A program made the position numbers and the translations under genes. From Ilumatobacteraceae bacterium (GTDB lineage Bacteria > Actinomycetota > Acidimicrobiia > Acidimicrobiales > Ilumatobacteraceae): a stretch of DNA of 64,000 bases. Shown here one piece after another: positions 46,886 through 54,167 of this stretch (position 1 is its first letter; every line of letters starts with the position of its first letter). The stretch is from the NCBI GenBank assembly GCA_022425725.1, contig JAKMEY010000043.1, positions 1 to 64,000 of the forward strand, given 5' to 3'. Below the pieces are notes generated by a model. That model saw only the letters and a list, made by a program, of their open reading frames with translations, had not been told where the DNA came from and did not search any database.

Positions 46886-46914
46886 TTGACCATGGCATCG
46901 TTGATGGCTACGGT
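46886..46914 (+). promoter_or_regulatory. Promoter of the EthD-like gene, leaderless
   Basis: TTGACC (46886-46891), a 17-bp spacer and TACGGT (46909-46914), with the ATG at 46921 only six bases later. This is close to an ideal sigma-70-type promoter for a message that starts at or near the initiation codon. It also decides the start of the downstream gene. Confidence 0.7.
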
Positions 46915-46920
46915 CAAGGA

Positions 46921-47208
46921 ATGATCAAACTCACCGTGTCCTACCCAAAGGGTGACGACGTCACCTTCGACCACGATTACTACAAGAACTCACACGTGCC
47001 GATGTGCGTCGATGCATTTTCACCAGCCAAGGTTGAACTTGAGCGTGGAGTTGATGGCCCTTCGGTTGCGAGCGTGTCGTTTTACTTCGAGTCGAGTGAT
47101 GCGATGAAGGCGGCAATGTCAAGCCCAAAGATGGGTGACATCATGGGTGACGTTGCGAACTACACGAACGCAGCGCCATCAATGCAAGTCTCAGAAATCG
47201 TCGACTGA
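46921..47208 (+). CDS. EthD-like ferredoxin-fold protein
   Basis: A 95-residue protein. MIKLTVSYPKG, FDHDYYKNSHVPMCVDAF and the VSFYFESSDAMKAAMSSP stretch are typical of the EthD family, small dimeric alpha/beta-barrel proteins found beside oxidoreductases; EthD was first found with the ether-degrading P450 EthB. The exact role is unknown. The frame reads upstream to 46861 but the promoter and family N terminus support ATG 46921. It overlaps the convergent rmuC by 18 bases. Confidence 0.82.
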   Translation: MIKLTVSYPKGDDVTFDHDYYKNSHVPMCVDAFSPAKVELERGVDGPSVASVSFYFESSDAMKAAMSSPKMGDIMGDVANYTNAAPSMQVSEIVD

Positions 47209-48393
47209 TTCGTTGAGAACATCGTCGGTCGCGGCATCAAGTTCACCGATGCCCTGACGCTTGCGTAACTTTTCAATATCTCGAATCGGGACAGAGAGTT
47301 TCCGGAAGCGGGTGCCATCGGTCGCAATCGCTCCGAGTTCGTTATCGAGTTTGTTGAACGTTGCGCGCACTTTGTCAACTGCGGCTGAGTAATTGTCGAA
47401 CTCTTTTGAGAACTTGTTGATCTGCTGGGTGATCTCGGCTGCCGTCTGCTCGGTGTGGAAACTTTCTGTTGCCTGTCGAATGACGACGAGGAAGGCATAC
47501 AAGGTGAGCGGGGAGCAGAGCACCACTTTTCGCTCAAGGGCCCAGTCGATGAGATGTGGGTCAGCTTCGTGCACAAACCCCGAGATGCTTTCGTTGGGAA
47601 CGAACATCAGCACGTAGTCGAGGGCATCTTCAGTGGTCTGGTCGATGTAGTCGCGTTTCGCTAACGCGTCAACATGGCTACGAACTGCTTTTACGAAGTC
47701 TGCTTTAGTGGTCGCTCGGGTGGCGTCATCATCGGCATCGAGGTGGGCGACATAACGATCGAGAGGAAATTTGACGTCCATAAATAAGACACGGTCGGGT
47801 GGCATGGTGAAGGTGAAATCGGGTCTGCCGCCGGCTGCGGTGGTGTCTTGTTTCGAGTAGTTCACTCCTTCGACGAGTCCGGCTGCACGAATCATGTCTT
47901 CAGCAAGTCGCTCACCCCATTGGCCTCGCTTTTGAGAGCTTGAGAGCACCTCGTTGAGATTTGCGGTTCGTTGTGCGAGCAATGTGACCGCTTCGCTGAC
48001 CGATGAGAATTGGCCAGCATTGAGTTGGCGGAGTTGATCGAGTTCGTGGTTGAGTTCGGCAAGTCGTTTGCTGACGTCATCATGGACACCTTTCAGCGTG
48101 GTGCTGATGACCTCTGCTCGTTTGCCGAGCGCCTCGCCACTTTGTTGGGTGACCATTTGTGTCACCGTGCGGATTGTTTCTTCTCGATGGGCTTCCGCCC
48201 GTTGATTGAGTTCTGCGATGGCGCCGTTGAGTGCTTGTTCGTTGACCAGTTTGATCTGGCTGGTTAATTCTTCGGTCGAGGGGAACGCAGGTGGAGGAGC
48301 CGTTGGTTCAGGGGCAGGTTTACGAGAGGTTGCAATCACCCCTGCGAGGGCGATGAGCACCGCCACCAGCAGGACAACAATAAGAATTTCCAT
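47191..48393 (-). CDS. rmuC: DNA recombination protein RmuC
   Basis: RmuC is a membrane-anchored, nuclease-fold protein that limits recombination at inverted repeats. An N-terminal membrane anchor (about 3-23) is followed by a coiled coil (45-150), then the RmuC core: KRGQWGERLAEDMIRAAGLVEGVNY, GGRPDFTFTMPPDRVLFMDVKFPLDRY and MFVPNESI. At 400 residues it is typical. TAGGTT is six bases before the ATG. Its 3' end overlaps the EthD-like gene. Confidence 0.93.
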   Translation of the reverse strand: MEILIVVLLVAVLIALAGVIATSRKPAPEPTAPPPAFPSTEELTSQIKLVNEQALNGAIAELNQRAEAHREETIRTVTQMVTQQSGEALGKRAEVISTTLKGVHDDVSKRLAELNHELDQLRQLNAGQFSSVSEAVTLLAQRTANLNEVLSSSQKRGQWGERLAEDMIRAAGLVEGVNYSKQDTTAAGGRPDFTFTMPPDRVLFMDVKFPLDRYVAHLDADDDATRATTKADFVKAVRSHVDALAKRDYIDQTTEDALDYVLMFVPNESISGFVHEADPHLIDWALERKVVLCSPLTLYAFLVVIRQATESFHTEQTAAEITQQINKFSKEFDNYSAAVDKVRATFNKLDNELGAIATDGTRFRKLSVPIRDIEKLRKRQGIGELDAATDDVLNESVDDF

Positions 48394-48454
48394 GTTCTGA
48401 ACCTAAACGGCGGGTGTGACGTTGACGGTGATTACTGAGATGAGATCGAAGCTC

Positions 48455-48634
48455 TTAGGGGCAGCCAAGTCCGTGGAGAGTTGCACATTGTTGGCAGAGT
48501 ACGGCCACACCTTCAGGTGTGCTCCATCGTTGGGCGAGATGGGAGCCGCAACTCATGCACGAGGCAATGTCGCTGTCGCTCTCTGACCGCTGCTTGGCAA
48601 ACAACGCGTTCCCATCGACGATTCGCTCCTCCAT
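48455..48634 (-). CDS. Small zinc-ribbon hypothetical protein
   Basis: A 59-residue protein with two CxxC pairs: CMSCGSH (26-29) and CQQCATL (47-50), a compact zinc ribbon; a fifth Cys is near the end. I do not know the family. ATG 48634 has TACCTT seven bases before it, as in other leaderless genes here; longer reading frames upstream lack such a signal. The MFS gene begins on the other strand 58 bases away. It may be a regulator or a zinc-binding accessory. Confidence 0.6.
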   Translation of the reverse strand: MEERIVDGNALFAKQRSESDSDIASCMSCGSHLAQRWSTPEGVAVLCQQCATLHGLGCP

Positions 48635-48692
48635 GACTGCGAAGGTACCAGGGCGCATGAGTAGGAGGTCACCTCTGAAAGACTCAACCGCG

Positions 48693-49910
48693 ATGACGTA
48701 CACATCACCATCGGCACGGCGATATCAGCCCGATTGGCCAGTTGATGTGCTGGGGATTCTCACGATTGCGGTGTACGGCTCGTGGTACTACGGGTTTGGT
48801 GTGCTCATCAATGACATCGGTGCCGGCCTCGGGGCAGGCTCGGCACAACTCGGTTTGGCCTTTGGCTTAGCCCAGGTGTTGCTCGGCGCGCTCTCCCTTG
48901 CAACGGGGCGGCTCCTCGATCGATTCGGCCCTCAACTCCTCCTCGGTGTCATCGGACCAATTGGAGCAATCTTGGTGGGCTTCAGCGGACGCTCAGCAGA
49001 GGTATGGCAATTCGTTCTTCTTTTCGGCGTAGGAGGTGGTGTGTCGGCGGCCGCTGGCTTTTACGGAATGACCCAAGCGATGTTGGTGAGGATGGATCCC
49101 GCTGTGTCAACGCAGCGAATTATTCGCCTCACCATTTGGGGAGCGTTTGCTTCTCCGATTGCCATTCCGGCAACCGAATTTCTTCGTGGCACGTTTGGTT
49201 GGCGGGTCGCCATTGAAGTTCCTGCCGGTGTTGCCTGTTGTGTGTTCTTGCTCGCTGCCCGCGTTGTGCGGCGGGTTCCACGGCACGGTGAGTTTGAGCG
49301 GTCGTCAACATGGAGGATTGCGGTCACAACCGCAGCCCGATCGGGGGCAGTTCGCTGGCACGCAATCGGGGTGTTCTGCGCATATATGTCGATGTCGACG
49401 TTGTTGGTATTCCAGCTTTCAATCATGAGATGGGCGGGGCTTTCGGCTGCTGCCGCTGCCGGTTTTGGTGGAGCGAGGGGTCTACTCCAACTCCTCGGCA
49501 GGTTGCCGTTACAACGGGCGCTCCGACGTTACGGGCATTGGTTTCTTCTTGCGGGTGCACGATTGTGTGTCGCAGTTGCGTGTGGGCTCGTGCTCATCAG
49601 CGGGAATGCGGTCATTGCGTCGCTGTATGTAGTGATCGCCGGCGTCGGCATTGGTGCCATCAGCGCGCTCGATGGGATCGTCGCCCGAACAGTGATTCCG
49701 ACCGGCGACTTTGGGGCGATTAGCGGGGTCGTCACGTTCCTCGGCGCAATCGGTGGGGGAGTGGCACCGGTGCTTGCTGGACGTCTCACCGATGTAAGCG
49801 GTGCACCGACGATGGCATCGGCGGTCGCCGCATTTGCTGCAGTGATTGCAGTTGTTTCGCTAAACCGGACCAGATGGCATTTCACTCGGGCGAGTGAGAG
49901 CGCCACCTAG
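48693..49910 (+). CDS. Major facilitator superfamily transporter
   Basis: A 12-span transporter of about 405 residues. The first spans are VDVLGILTIAVYGSWYYGFGVLI and LGLAFGLAQVLLGALSLATG. The motif A-like loop is GRLLDRFGPQLLLG. The C-terminal half contains GVVTFLGAIGGGVAPVLAGRLTD, of the oxalate/formate and monocarboxylate type. The substrate is unknown. The start is uncertain: ATG 48693 gives a normal cytosolic N terminus, while ATG 48657 would add 12 residues, and neither has a clear signal. Confidence 0.8.
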   Translation: MTYTSPSARRYQPDWPVDVLGILTIAVYGSWYYGFGVLINDIGAGLGAGSAQLGLAFGLAQVLLGALSLATGRLLDRFGPQLLLGVIGPIGAILVGFSGRSAEVWQFVLLFGVGGGVSAAAGFYGMTQAMLVRMDPAVSTQRIIRLTIWGAFASPIAIPATEFLRGTFGWRVAIEVPAGVACCVFLLAARVVRRVPRHGEFERSSTWRIAVTTAARSGAVRWHAIGVFCAYMSMSTLLVFQLSIMRWAGLSAAAAAGFGGARGLLQLLGRLPLQRALRRYGHWFLLAGARLCVAVACGLVLISGNAVIASLYVVIAGVGIGAISALDGIVARTVIPTGDFGAISGVVTFLGAIGGGVAPVLAGRLTDVSGAPTMASAVAAFAAVIAVVSLNRTRWHFTRASESAT

Positions 49911-49920
49911 GCGGTTCGAA

Positions 49921-50349
49921 CTAAGTGGTGAGAACCGCCTGAGTCTGGGTGGTTCGAGAGACAACTTTCCCGTCTGGGTTAATGACATCGGTGGTGACGG
50001 TGATCGTCCGACGTCCAGCCATCACAAGGGTTGACACAATTGAATACACCGCTTGTGGAGCGGGGCGAAGAAAATTCGTTGACGATGAGATTGTCGAGGT
50101 TCCAGCTCCTTCCGGCAGGTGCTGTACCGAGAGGAACGCCCCAACCGCATCGGCAAGTGACATGAGGTATCCGCCATGCAGATTGCCATTCACCGTGCAG
50201 AATTGCTCTTTCCATGCGACGCGCCCGGTAACGCGTTCAGGGGTAAGTGAGTCGATGACGACCTCGCAGAGGTCGGTAAATGGCATGGATGTTTTGATCC
50301 ATTCGGTGTTTGCTGGATCGCCGGGAACGAGTGGTGTTTCAGTGCTCAC
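49921..50349 (-). CDS. PaaI-type hotdog thioesterase
   Basis: A 142-residue hotdog-fold protein. NGNLHGGYLMSLADAVGAF is the PaaI-family motif, in which Asn/His and Asp form the thioester site, and STNFLRPAPQAVYSIVSTLVMAGRRTITVTTDV is the second half of the fold. It probably hydrolyses aromatic or fatty acyl-CoAs; the substrate is unknown. GTG 50349 is the start, six bases after TACGCT. It lies convergent with the MFS gene and may serve the nearby acyl-CoA metabolism. Confidence 0.85.
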   Translation of the reverse strand: MSTETPLVPGDPANTEWIKTSMPFTDLCEVVIDSLTPERVTGRVAWKEQFCTVNGNLHGGYLMSLADAVGAFLSVQHLPEGAGTSTISSSTNFLRPAPQAVYSIVSTLVMAGRRTITVTTDVINPDGKVVSRTTQTQAVLTT

Positions 50350-50451
50350 GCGCCGAGCGTAGGCCGTGGGGCGACGTGGGTCGTGAGTGGGTGGCCACCA
50401 TTCTCGTTGGCGAGTGTGAGCGACCGTGTCTCAGGGTGAGCGGTCGGATCG

Positions 50452-51249
50452 TTAGGTATGTCGGGAGGTCATCCCGCCATCGACGGGCAGGATCACGCCG
50501 TTCATGTAACTCGATGCAGGAAGCACCAAGTTCAACATGCCGTGGGCGATTTCTTCTGGTTGTCCGTAGCGACGAACGGGCACACGACGTTTTGCGAAGA
50601 TCTCTTTGTGTTCTTCGGCGATGTTCGCCGTCATTCCGGTCACGATGGGTCCCGGGCAGACTGCGTTTGCGGTGATGCCGTGACGACCGAGCTCAACCGC
50701 AAGTGATCGAACGAGACCGATAACCGCGTGCTTTGAGGCGTTGTACGCAGGAATTCCGCCAGTTGCACCAAGACCTTCGGTTGACGCAGTGCATACGATC
50801 CTGCCGCCATCACTCTTCATGAGGTAGGGGAGCGCCGCTCGGGTGAGCCGTGCATATGAGGTGATATTGACGGCGAGAGTGGCATCCCATGCTTCGTCGA
50901 ATACGTCGGCGGTTGTTGTCATGTCAGCGTTAAACACGACCCCGGCGTTGTTGATGAGAATGTCGATGCCCCCGAACGCCTCGGCAACAGCATCTGGGAG
51001 GGCATCGAGTTCGGCGTTATCGGTGACGTCGACCGTCCAGCCCTTCACTCGGTCTGCTCCGTGCACGTCCGAGATCTCTCCAACCACTTGGGCGACGCCT
51101 TCACCGTTGCGGTCGACGACAGCAACGAGGGCACCTTCATCGGCGAAGAGGTGGGCGGTGGCGCGCCCGATACCTGATCCTGCGCCGCTTACGATGGCCA
51201 CACGACCGGCGATCGAACGGTTTCCTGAGGTCAAGCGAGTTGTGCTCAT
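50452..51249 (-). CDS. Short-chain dehydrogenase/reductase
   Basis: A classical SDR of 265 residues. The cofactor motif is SGAGSGIG, NNAG is present, and the active site is Ser in CTASTEG plus YNASK. AVDRN at the end of the second strand suggests NAD preference. The dimer-type C terminus (MNGVILPVDGGM) is standard. It lacks the extra insert after the first Rossmann strand that marks mycofactocin-coupled SDRs, so coupling is not shown by the sequence. TACCTT six bases before the ATG implies a leaderless message. It is divergent from mftD. Confidence 0.9.
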   Translation of the reverse strand: MSTTRLTSGNRSIAGRVAIVSGAGSGIGRATAHLFADEGALVAVVDRNGEGVAQVVGEISDVHGADRVKGWTVDVTDNAELDALPDAVAEAFGGIDILINNAGVVFNADMTTTADVFDEAWDATLAVNITSYARLTRAALPYLMKSDGGRIVCTASTEGLGATGGIPAYNASKHAVIGLVRSLAVELGRHGITANAVCPGPIVTGMTANIAEEHKEIFAKRRVPVRRYGQPEEIAHGMLNLVLPASSYMNGVILPVDGGMTSRHT

Positions 51250-51261
51250 GCACCGAAGGTA

Positions 51262-51318
51262 ATGACAGGAGATTGATAACTCATCACCGGAACTCGCGCT
51301 CGGAAGAGATGACAGGAG
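51262..51318. repeat. Direct repeats in the SDR-mftD divergent region
   Basis: ATGACAGGAG occurs at 51262-51271 and again at 51309-51318, 47 bases apart start to start. They lie in a 91-bp region holding the promoters of both genes. They may be regulator half-sites; this is inference. Confidence 0.45.
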
Positions 51319-51340
51319 TGTTCGCAGATACCCTCGCAGT

Positions 51341-52516
51341 ATGGGAAATCCGTGGTTTGAGTCGGTCGCAGTTGCTCAGCGGCGAGCCGAGCGTATTCTT
51401 CCGCGCCACGTGTATGACGCGCTTATCGCCGGTAGCGAGGCAGGACTCACACTCGACGACAACCGCGCCGCCTACCGTGAACTTGGGTTTCAGCCAGTGA
51501 TTGCCGATCGACCGTCAGAGCGTCATCTTGCAACGTCGGTGCTAGGTCTTGACCTCTCGATGCCGGTGATGATTTCACCAACCGGTGTGCAGGCGGTTCA
51601 TCCAGACGGTGAGCTCGCAGTGGCGCGGGCAGCAGCAGCTCGTGGTACCGCTGTTGGACTTTCATCGTTTGGCTCAAAGCCGATGGAAGATATCGCCACA
51701 GAAAATGAGAACTTTCTTTTCCAGATGTACTGGATCAACGGGCGTGACTGGGTGAGTGCTCAGATGGATAGGGCCCGTTCCGCTGGAGCGAAAGCCGTCA
51801 TTTTGACGCTCGACTGGTCGTACAGCCACAGCCGTGACTGGGGGAGCCCTGAACTTCCTGATGGCATTGATCTCAAGACGATGGTGAAGTACGCGCCGTC
51901 GGTGCTTGCCCGCCCGCGGTGGCTTGGCCGGTTCTTGAAGGCGGGACACCTTCCCGACCTGACGGCTCCAAATATGAGCATTGATGGCTCGCCCCCTCCA
52001 ACATTTTTTGGTGCCTACGGGCAATGGATGGGTTCGCCGCAGCCCACGTGGGATGACCTTGCGTGGTTCGTCAATGAGTGGGGTGGCCCTTGTGTGGTGA
52101 AAGGTGTGATGCGGGTTGACGATGCTCGTCGTGCGCGTGACGCTGGCTTCACTGGATTGTCGGTTTCTAATCACGGAGGTAACAACCTCGATGGAACGCC
52201 ATCGCCGCTTCGAGCATTGCCGGCGATCGCTGAGGCGGTTGGATCTGAGATCGACGTGCTACTCGACGGGGGTGTCCGGCGTGGCAGCGATGTCGTCAAG
52301 GCGGTCGCTCTGGGCGCCCGGGCGGTCATGATCGGGCGTGCTTACCTTTGGGGGCTTGCTGCAAACGGCCAGGCAGGTGTCGAGAATGTGCTCGATGTCT
52401 TGCGGATGGGAATTGACTCGGCTCTTCTTGGAATGGGCATCGAATCAGTGCATGATCTTCACCGGGAACACCTTGTGATTCCCGATGGTTTTGAGCGCCG
52501 CTTGGGCGCCCACTGA
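51341..52516 (+). CDS. mftD: Mycofactocin flavin oxidoreductase MftD
   Basis: MftD is an FMN enzyme of the lactate dehydrogenase/glycolate oxidase fold that oxidatively deaminates the intermediate AHDP to pre-mycofactocin, which carries the redox-active keto-amide. NPWFESVAVAQRRAERILPR and SPTGVQAVHPDGELAVARAAAARG match MftD. The active-site His is in VSNHGGNNLDGTPSP, and LLDGGVRRGSDVVKAVALGA binds the FMN phosphate. At 391 residues it is full length. TACCCT is six bases before the ATG, implying a leaderless message. It is about 14.6 kb from mftC, not in the mftA-C operon. Confidence 0.94.
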   Translation: MGNPWFESVAVAQRRAERILPRHVYDALIAGSEAGLTLDDNRAAYRELGFQPVIADRPSERHLATSVLGLDLSMPVMISPTGVQAVHPDGELAVARAAAARGTAVGLSSFGSKPMEDIATENENFLFQMYWINGRDWVSAQMDRARSAGAKAVILTLDWSYSHSRDWGSPELPDGIDLKTMVKYAPSVLARPRWLGRFLKAGHLPDLTAPNMSIDGSPPPTFFGAYGQWMGSPQPTWDDLAWFVNEWGGPCVVKGVMRVDDARRARDAGFTGLSVSNHGGNNLDGTPSPLRALPAIAEAVGSEIDVLLDGGVRRGSDVVKAVALGARAVMIGRAYLWGLAANGQAGVENVLDVLRMGIDSALLGMGIESVHDLHREHLVIPDGFERRLGAH

Positions 52517-52535
52517 TCGCAGTTACGAGTCTCGG

Positions 52536-53189
52536 TTACACCCACGTTGCCCAGGTGTCGAGCGGAAGTCGTTCGGCGACGAGGTCATTGACGGGAGCTT
52601 CGGTATTTCGGTAACCGATTGCCATTCCGCAGAACAACATTTCTTCTTCTGGTGCGCCGACGAACTCCATGACTGCGCCGTGGCGGCTTGACCAGTATTC
52701 CTGAGCACACGTATCGAGACCGGCCTCGACTGCTAGCAGCATGAACGTTTGAAGGAACATTCCGAGGTCTGACCATTGAGGCTCGTTGAAGCGACGGTCG
52801 ATGGTGATGAAAAACGCAGCGGGAGCATCGAAGAAGCGGGCATTGCGAGCGAATTGTTGAAGGCGGCCGGCTTTGTCTTCGCGGGGAATGTCGAGAAGGC
52901 CGTACATCTGCTCGCCTAGTTCAAACCGGGCGGTTCGGTGGGGCTCCCAAAGGTTTGCCGGGTACACGTCGTATTCGGACGGTTCAGTATCAGGTTGGGT
53001 GCTGAGGAAGTCGAGAAAATCGGTCAACCGTGAACCGTTGAGCATGTAGATACGCCACGGTTGAACATTGCCGCCTGATGGCGCGCGGGCGGCGCGTTCG
53101 AGAAGGTCACGAAGAAGTTCATCGTCGACTGGGTCGGCGAGGAAGTCTCGTATTGATCGGCGAGCTGCAACGGCTTCGGATACGTTCAT
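52536..53189 (-). CDS. Nitroreductase family FMN oxidoreductase
   Basis: A 217-residue flavin enzyme. RRSIRDFLADPVDDELL and RAPSGGNVQPWRIYML hold the FMN phosphate site, and DLGMFLQTFMLLAVEAGLDTCAQEYW is the helix of the family. The C terminus CGMAIGYRNTEAPVND is standard for nitroreductases using NAD(P)H. The natural substrate is unknown. It converges on mftD with 19 bases between stops. Confidence 0.9.
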   Translation of the reverse strand: MNVSEAVAARRSIRDFLADPVDDELLRDLLERAARAPSGGNVQPWRIYMLNGSRLTDFLDFLSTQPDTEPSEYDVYPANLWEPHRTARFELGEQMYGLLDIPREDKAGRLQQFARNARFFDAPAAFFITIDRRFNEPQWSDLGMFLQTFMLLAVEAGLDTCAQEYWSSRHGAVMEFVGAPEEEMLFCGMAIGYRNTEAPVNDLVAERLPLDTWATWV

Positions 53190-53226
53190 GAAACCAGTGT
53201 CGCAGTCAGAGGCTGGCGATTTCGCG

Positions 53227-53868
53227 TCAGAGATGCTGCGTCGACGATCGACGTTTACGCACCACTTCGATGATTACGTTGATGGCAAGTGCGGTGAGAA
53301 ACGCAATGAGAAACGCCGCTGTGTGGTTGTCTTGGAGTGCTTTTCCGAAGATCGCTCCGAGGACAGCTGCGTAGGTGGCCCAGATGCTGACGGCGAGCGC
53401 TACCCACTTCACGAACCACCGCTGCGGCTGTTGGGTGAGTCCACATGAGATAGTGAGCGCCGTTCGGCCACCGGGGATGAATCGTGCGGTAACAAGAAGA
53501 AGACCGCCGCGCTCGCGAACTTGCTTTTCTGCCCAGTCAAGTCGCCGTTGCGTCGAGGGTTTACGGGTTGCTCGACGGGAGATTGGTCCATGAAATGAGC
53601 GGCCGATGAGATACGCAAGGTTGTCGCCGATGAAGGCACCGATCGCTCCTGCAATGATGACCAAAATGAGGTTTTGATCTCCGGCGCCGGCGGCAACCCC
53701 ACCGATGATCACCGTGGTTTCGCTGGGTACGACCGGCACTACCGAGTCGAGCAGAGCAATCACAAAAATGACGGCGAGAAACCATCGTGCGCTCGATGTA
53801 TCAACCAGCCAATTGGTGAGTCGTGCAACGATGCCGTCTCCAGATGCGGCGAGGATGACACTGTGCAC
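53227..53868 (-). CDS. DedA-family membrane protein
   Basis: A 213-residue protein of the DedA/VTT family, thought to move lipids such as undecaprenyl phosphate across the membrane. There are about five hydrophobic spans, the conserved pair VPSETTVIIGG and FIGDNLAYLIGR, and the RFIPGGRT motif with its essential Arg. It starts at GTG 53868, seven bases after TACGAT, and has a basic C-terminal tail. It is divergent from the ferredoxin-P450 unit. Confidence 0.9.
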   Translation of the reverse strand: MHSVILAASGDGIVARLTNWLVDTSSARWFLAVIFVIALLDSVVPVVPSETTVIIGGVAAGAGDQNLILVIIAGAIGAFIGDNLAYLIGRSFHGPISRRATRKPSTQRRLDWAEKQVRERGGLLLVTARFIPGGRTALTISCGLTQQPQRWFVKWVALAVSIWATYAAVLGAIFGKALQDNHTAAFLIAFLTALAINVIIEVVRKRRSSTQHL

Positions 53869-53904
53869 GGCATTGATCGTATCTGGTGACCCAATCTGTG
53901 AAGA

Positions 53905-53926
53905 AAGTCACATACGAACGTGACTT
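53905..53926. promoter_or_regulatory. Inverted repeat upstream of the ferredoxin-P450 genes
   Basis: AAGTCAC, eight bases, then GTGACTT: a perfect seven-base inverted repeat spanning 22 bases. The right arm overlaps the expected -35 position (53920-53925). The shape resembles sites of CRP/FNR-type or GntR-type regulators. Control of the P450 operon is inferred from position. Confidence 0.6.
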
Positions 53927-53942
53927 GAGACATATTCGCCAG

Positions 53943-53948
53943 TAATGT
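53943..53948 (+). promoter_or_regulatory. -10-like box of the ferredoxin gene
   Basis: TAATGT lies exactly seven bases before the ferredoxin ATG, with no ribosome binding site between, fitting a leaderless promoter. Confidence 0.55.
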
Positions 53949-53955
53949 CCCACCT

Positions 53956-54150
53956 ATGCGTGTATTCGTTGATGAAGAAAAATGCCAGGGCCATAACCGT
54001 TGTTTTGCCATTGCCCCCGAGTTATTCGATGTCGATGACTACGGCACTGCGTTCGCGTTGAACGATGGCGTTGTTCCTGCTGAGCTTGAAGACAAAGCTC
54101 GACTTGCCGCAGCCAATTGCCCCGAATTTGCAATCACGATTGAAGACTGA
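53956..54150 (+). CDS. 3Fe-4S ferredoxin with CxxHxxC site
   Basis: A 64-residue ferredoxin that probably gives electrons to the adjacent P450. The cluster motif is CQGHNRC followed by NCPEFAI, with Cys 10, 16 and 55. The residue between, where a 4Fe-4S cluster would have its extra Cys, is His 13. Such His variants are known in P450-associated ferredoxins of actinobacteria. The P450 gene begins 18 bases after its stop. Confidence 0.92.
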   Translation: MRVFVDEEKCQGHNRCFAIAPELFDVDDYGTAFALNDGVVPAELEDKARLAAANCPEFAITIED

Positions 54151-54167
54151 GCGTCTCGGAGTATCTC

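Noticed and set aside
46861-46920. A Cys-rich N-terminal extension (MCCTGCSAIDHG) of the EthD-like protein
   Set aside because: A full promoter lies inside it, and the family begins at the later ATG.
50452-51249. The SDR as a mycofactocin-coupled SDR
   Set aside because: It lacks the extra insert near the cofactor-binding strands that marks that subfamily; only the position next to mftD favours the idea.
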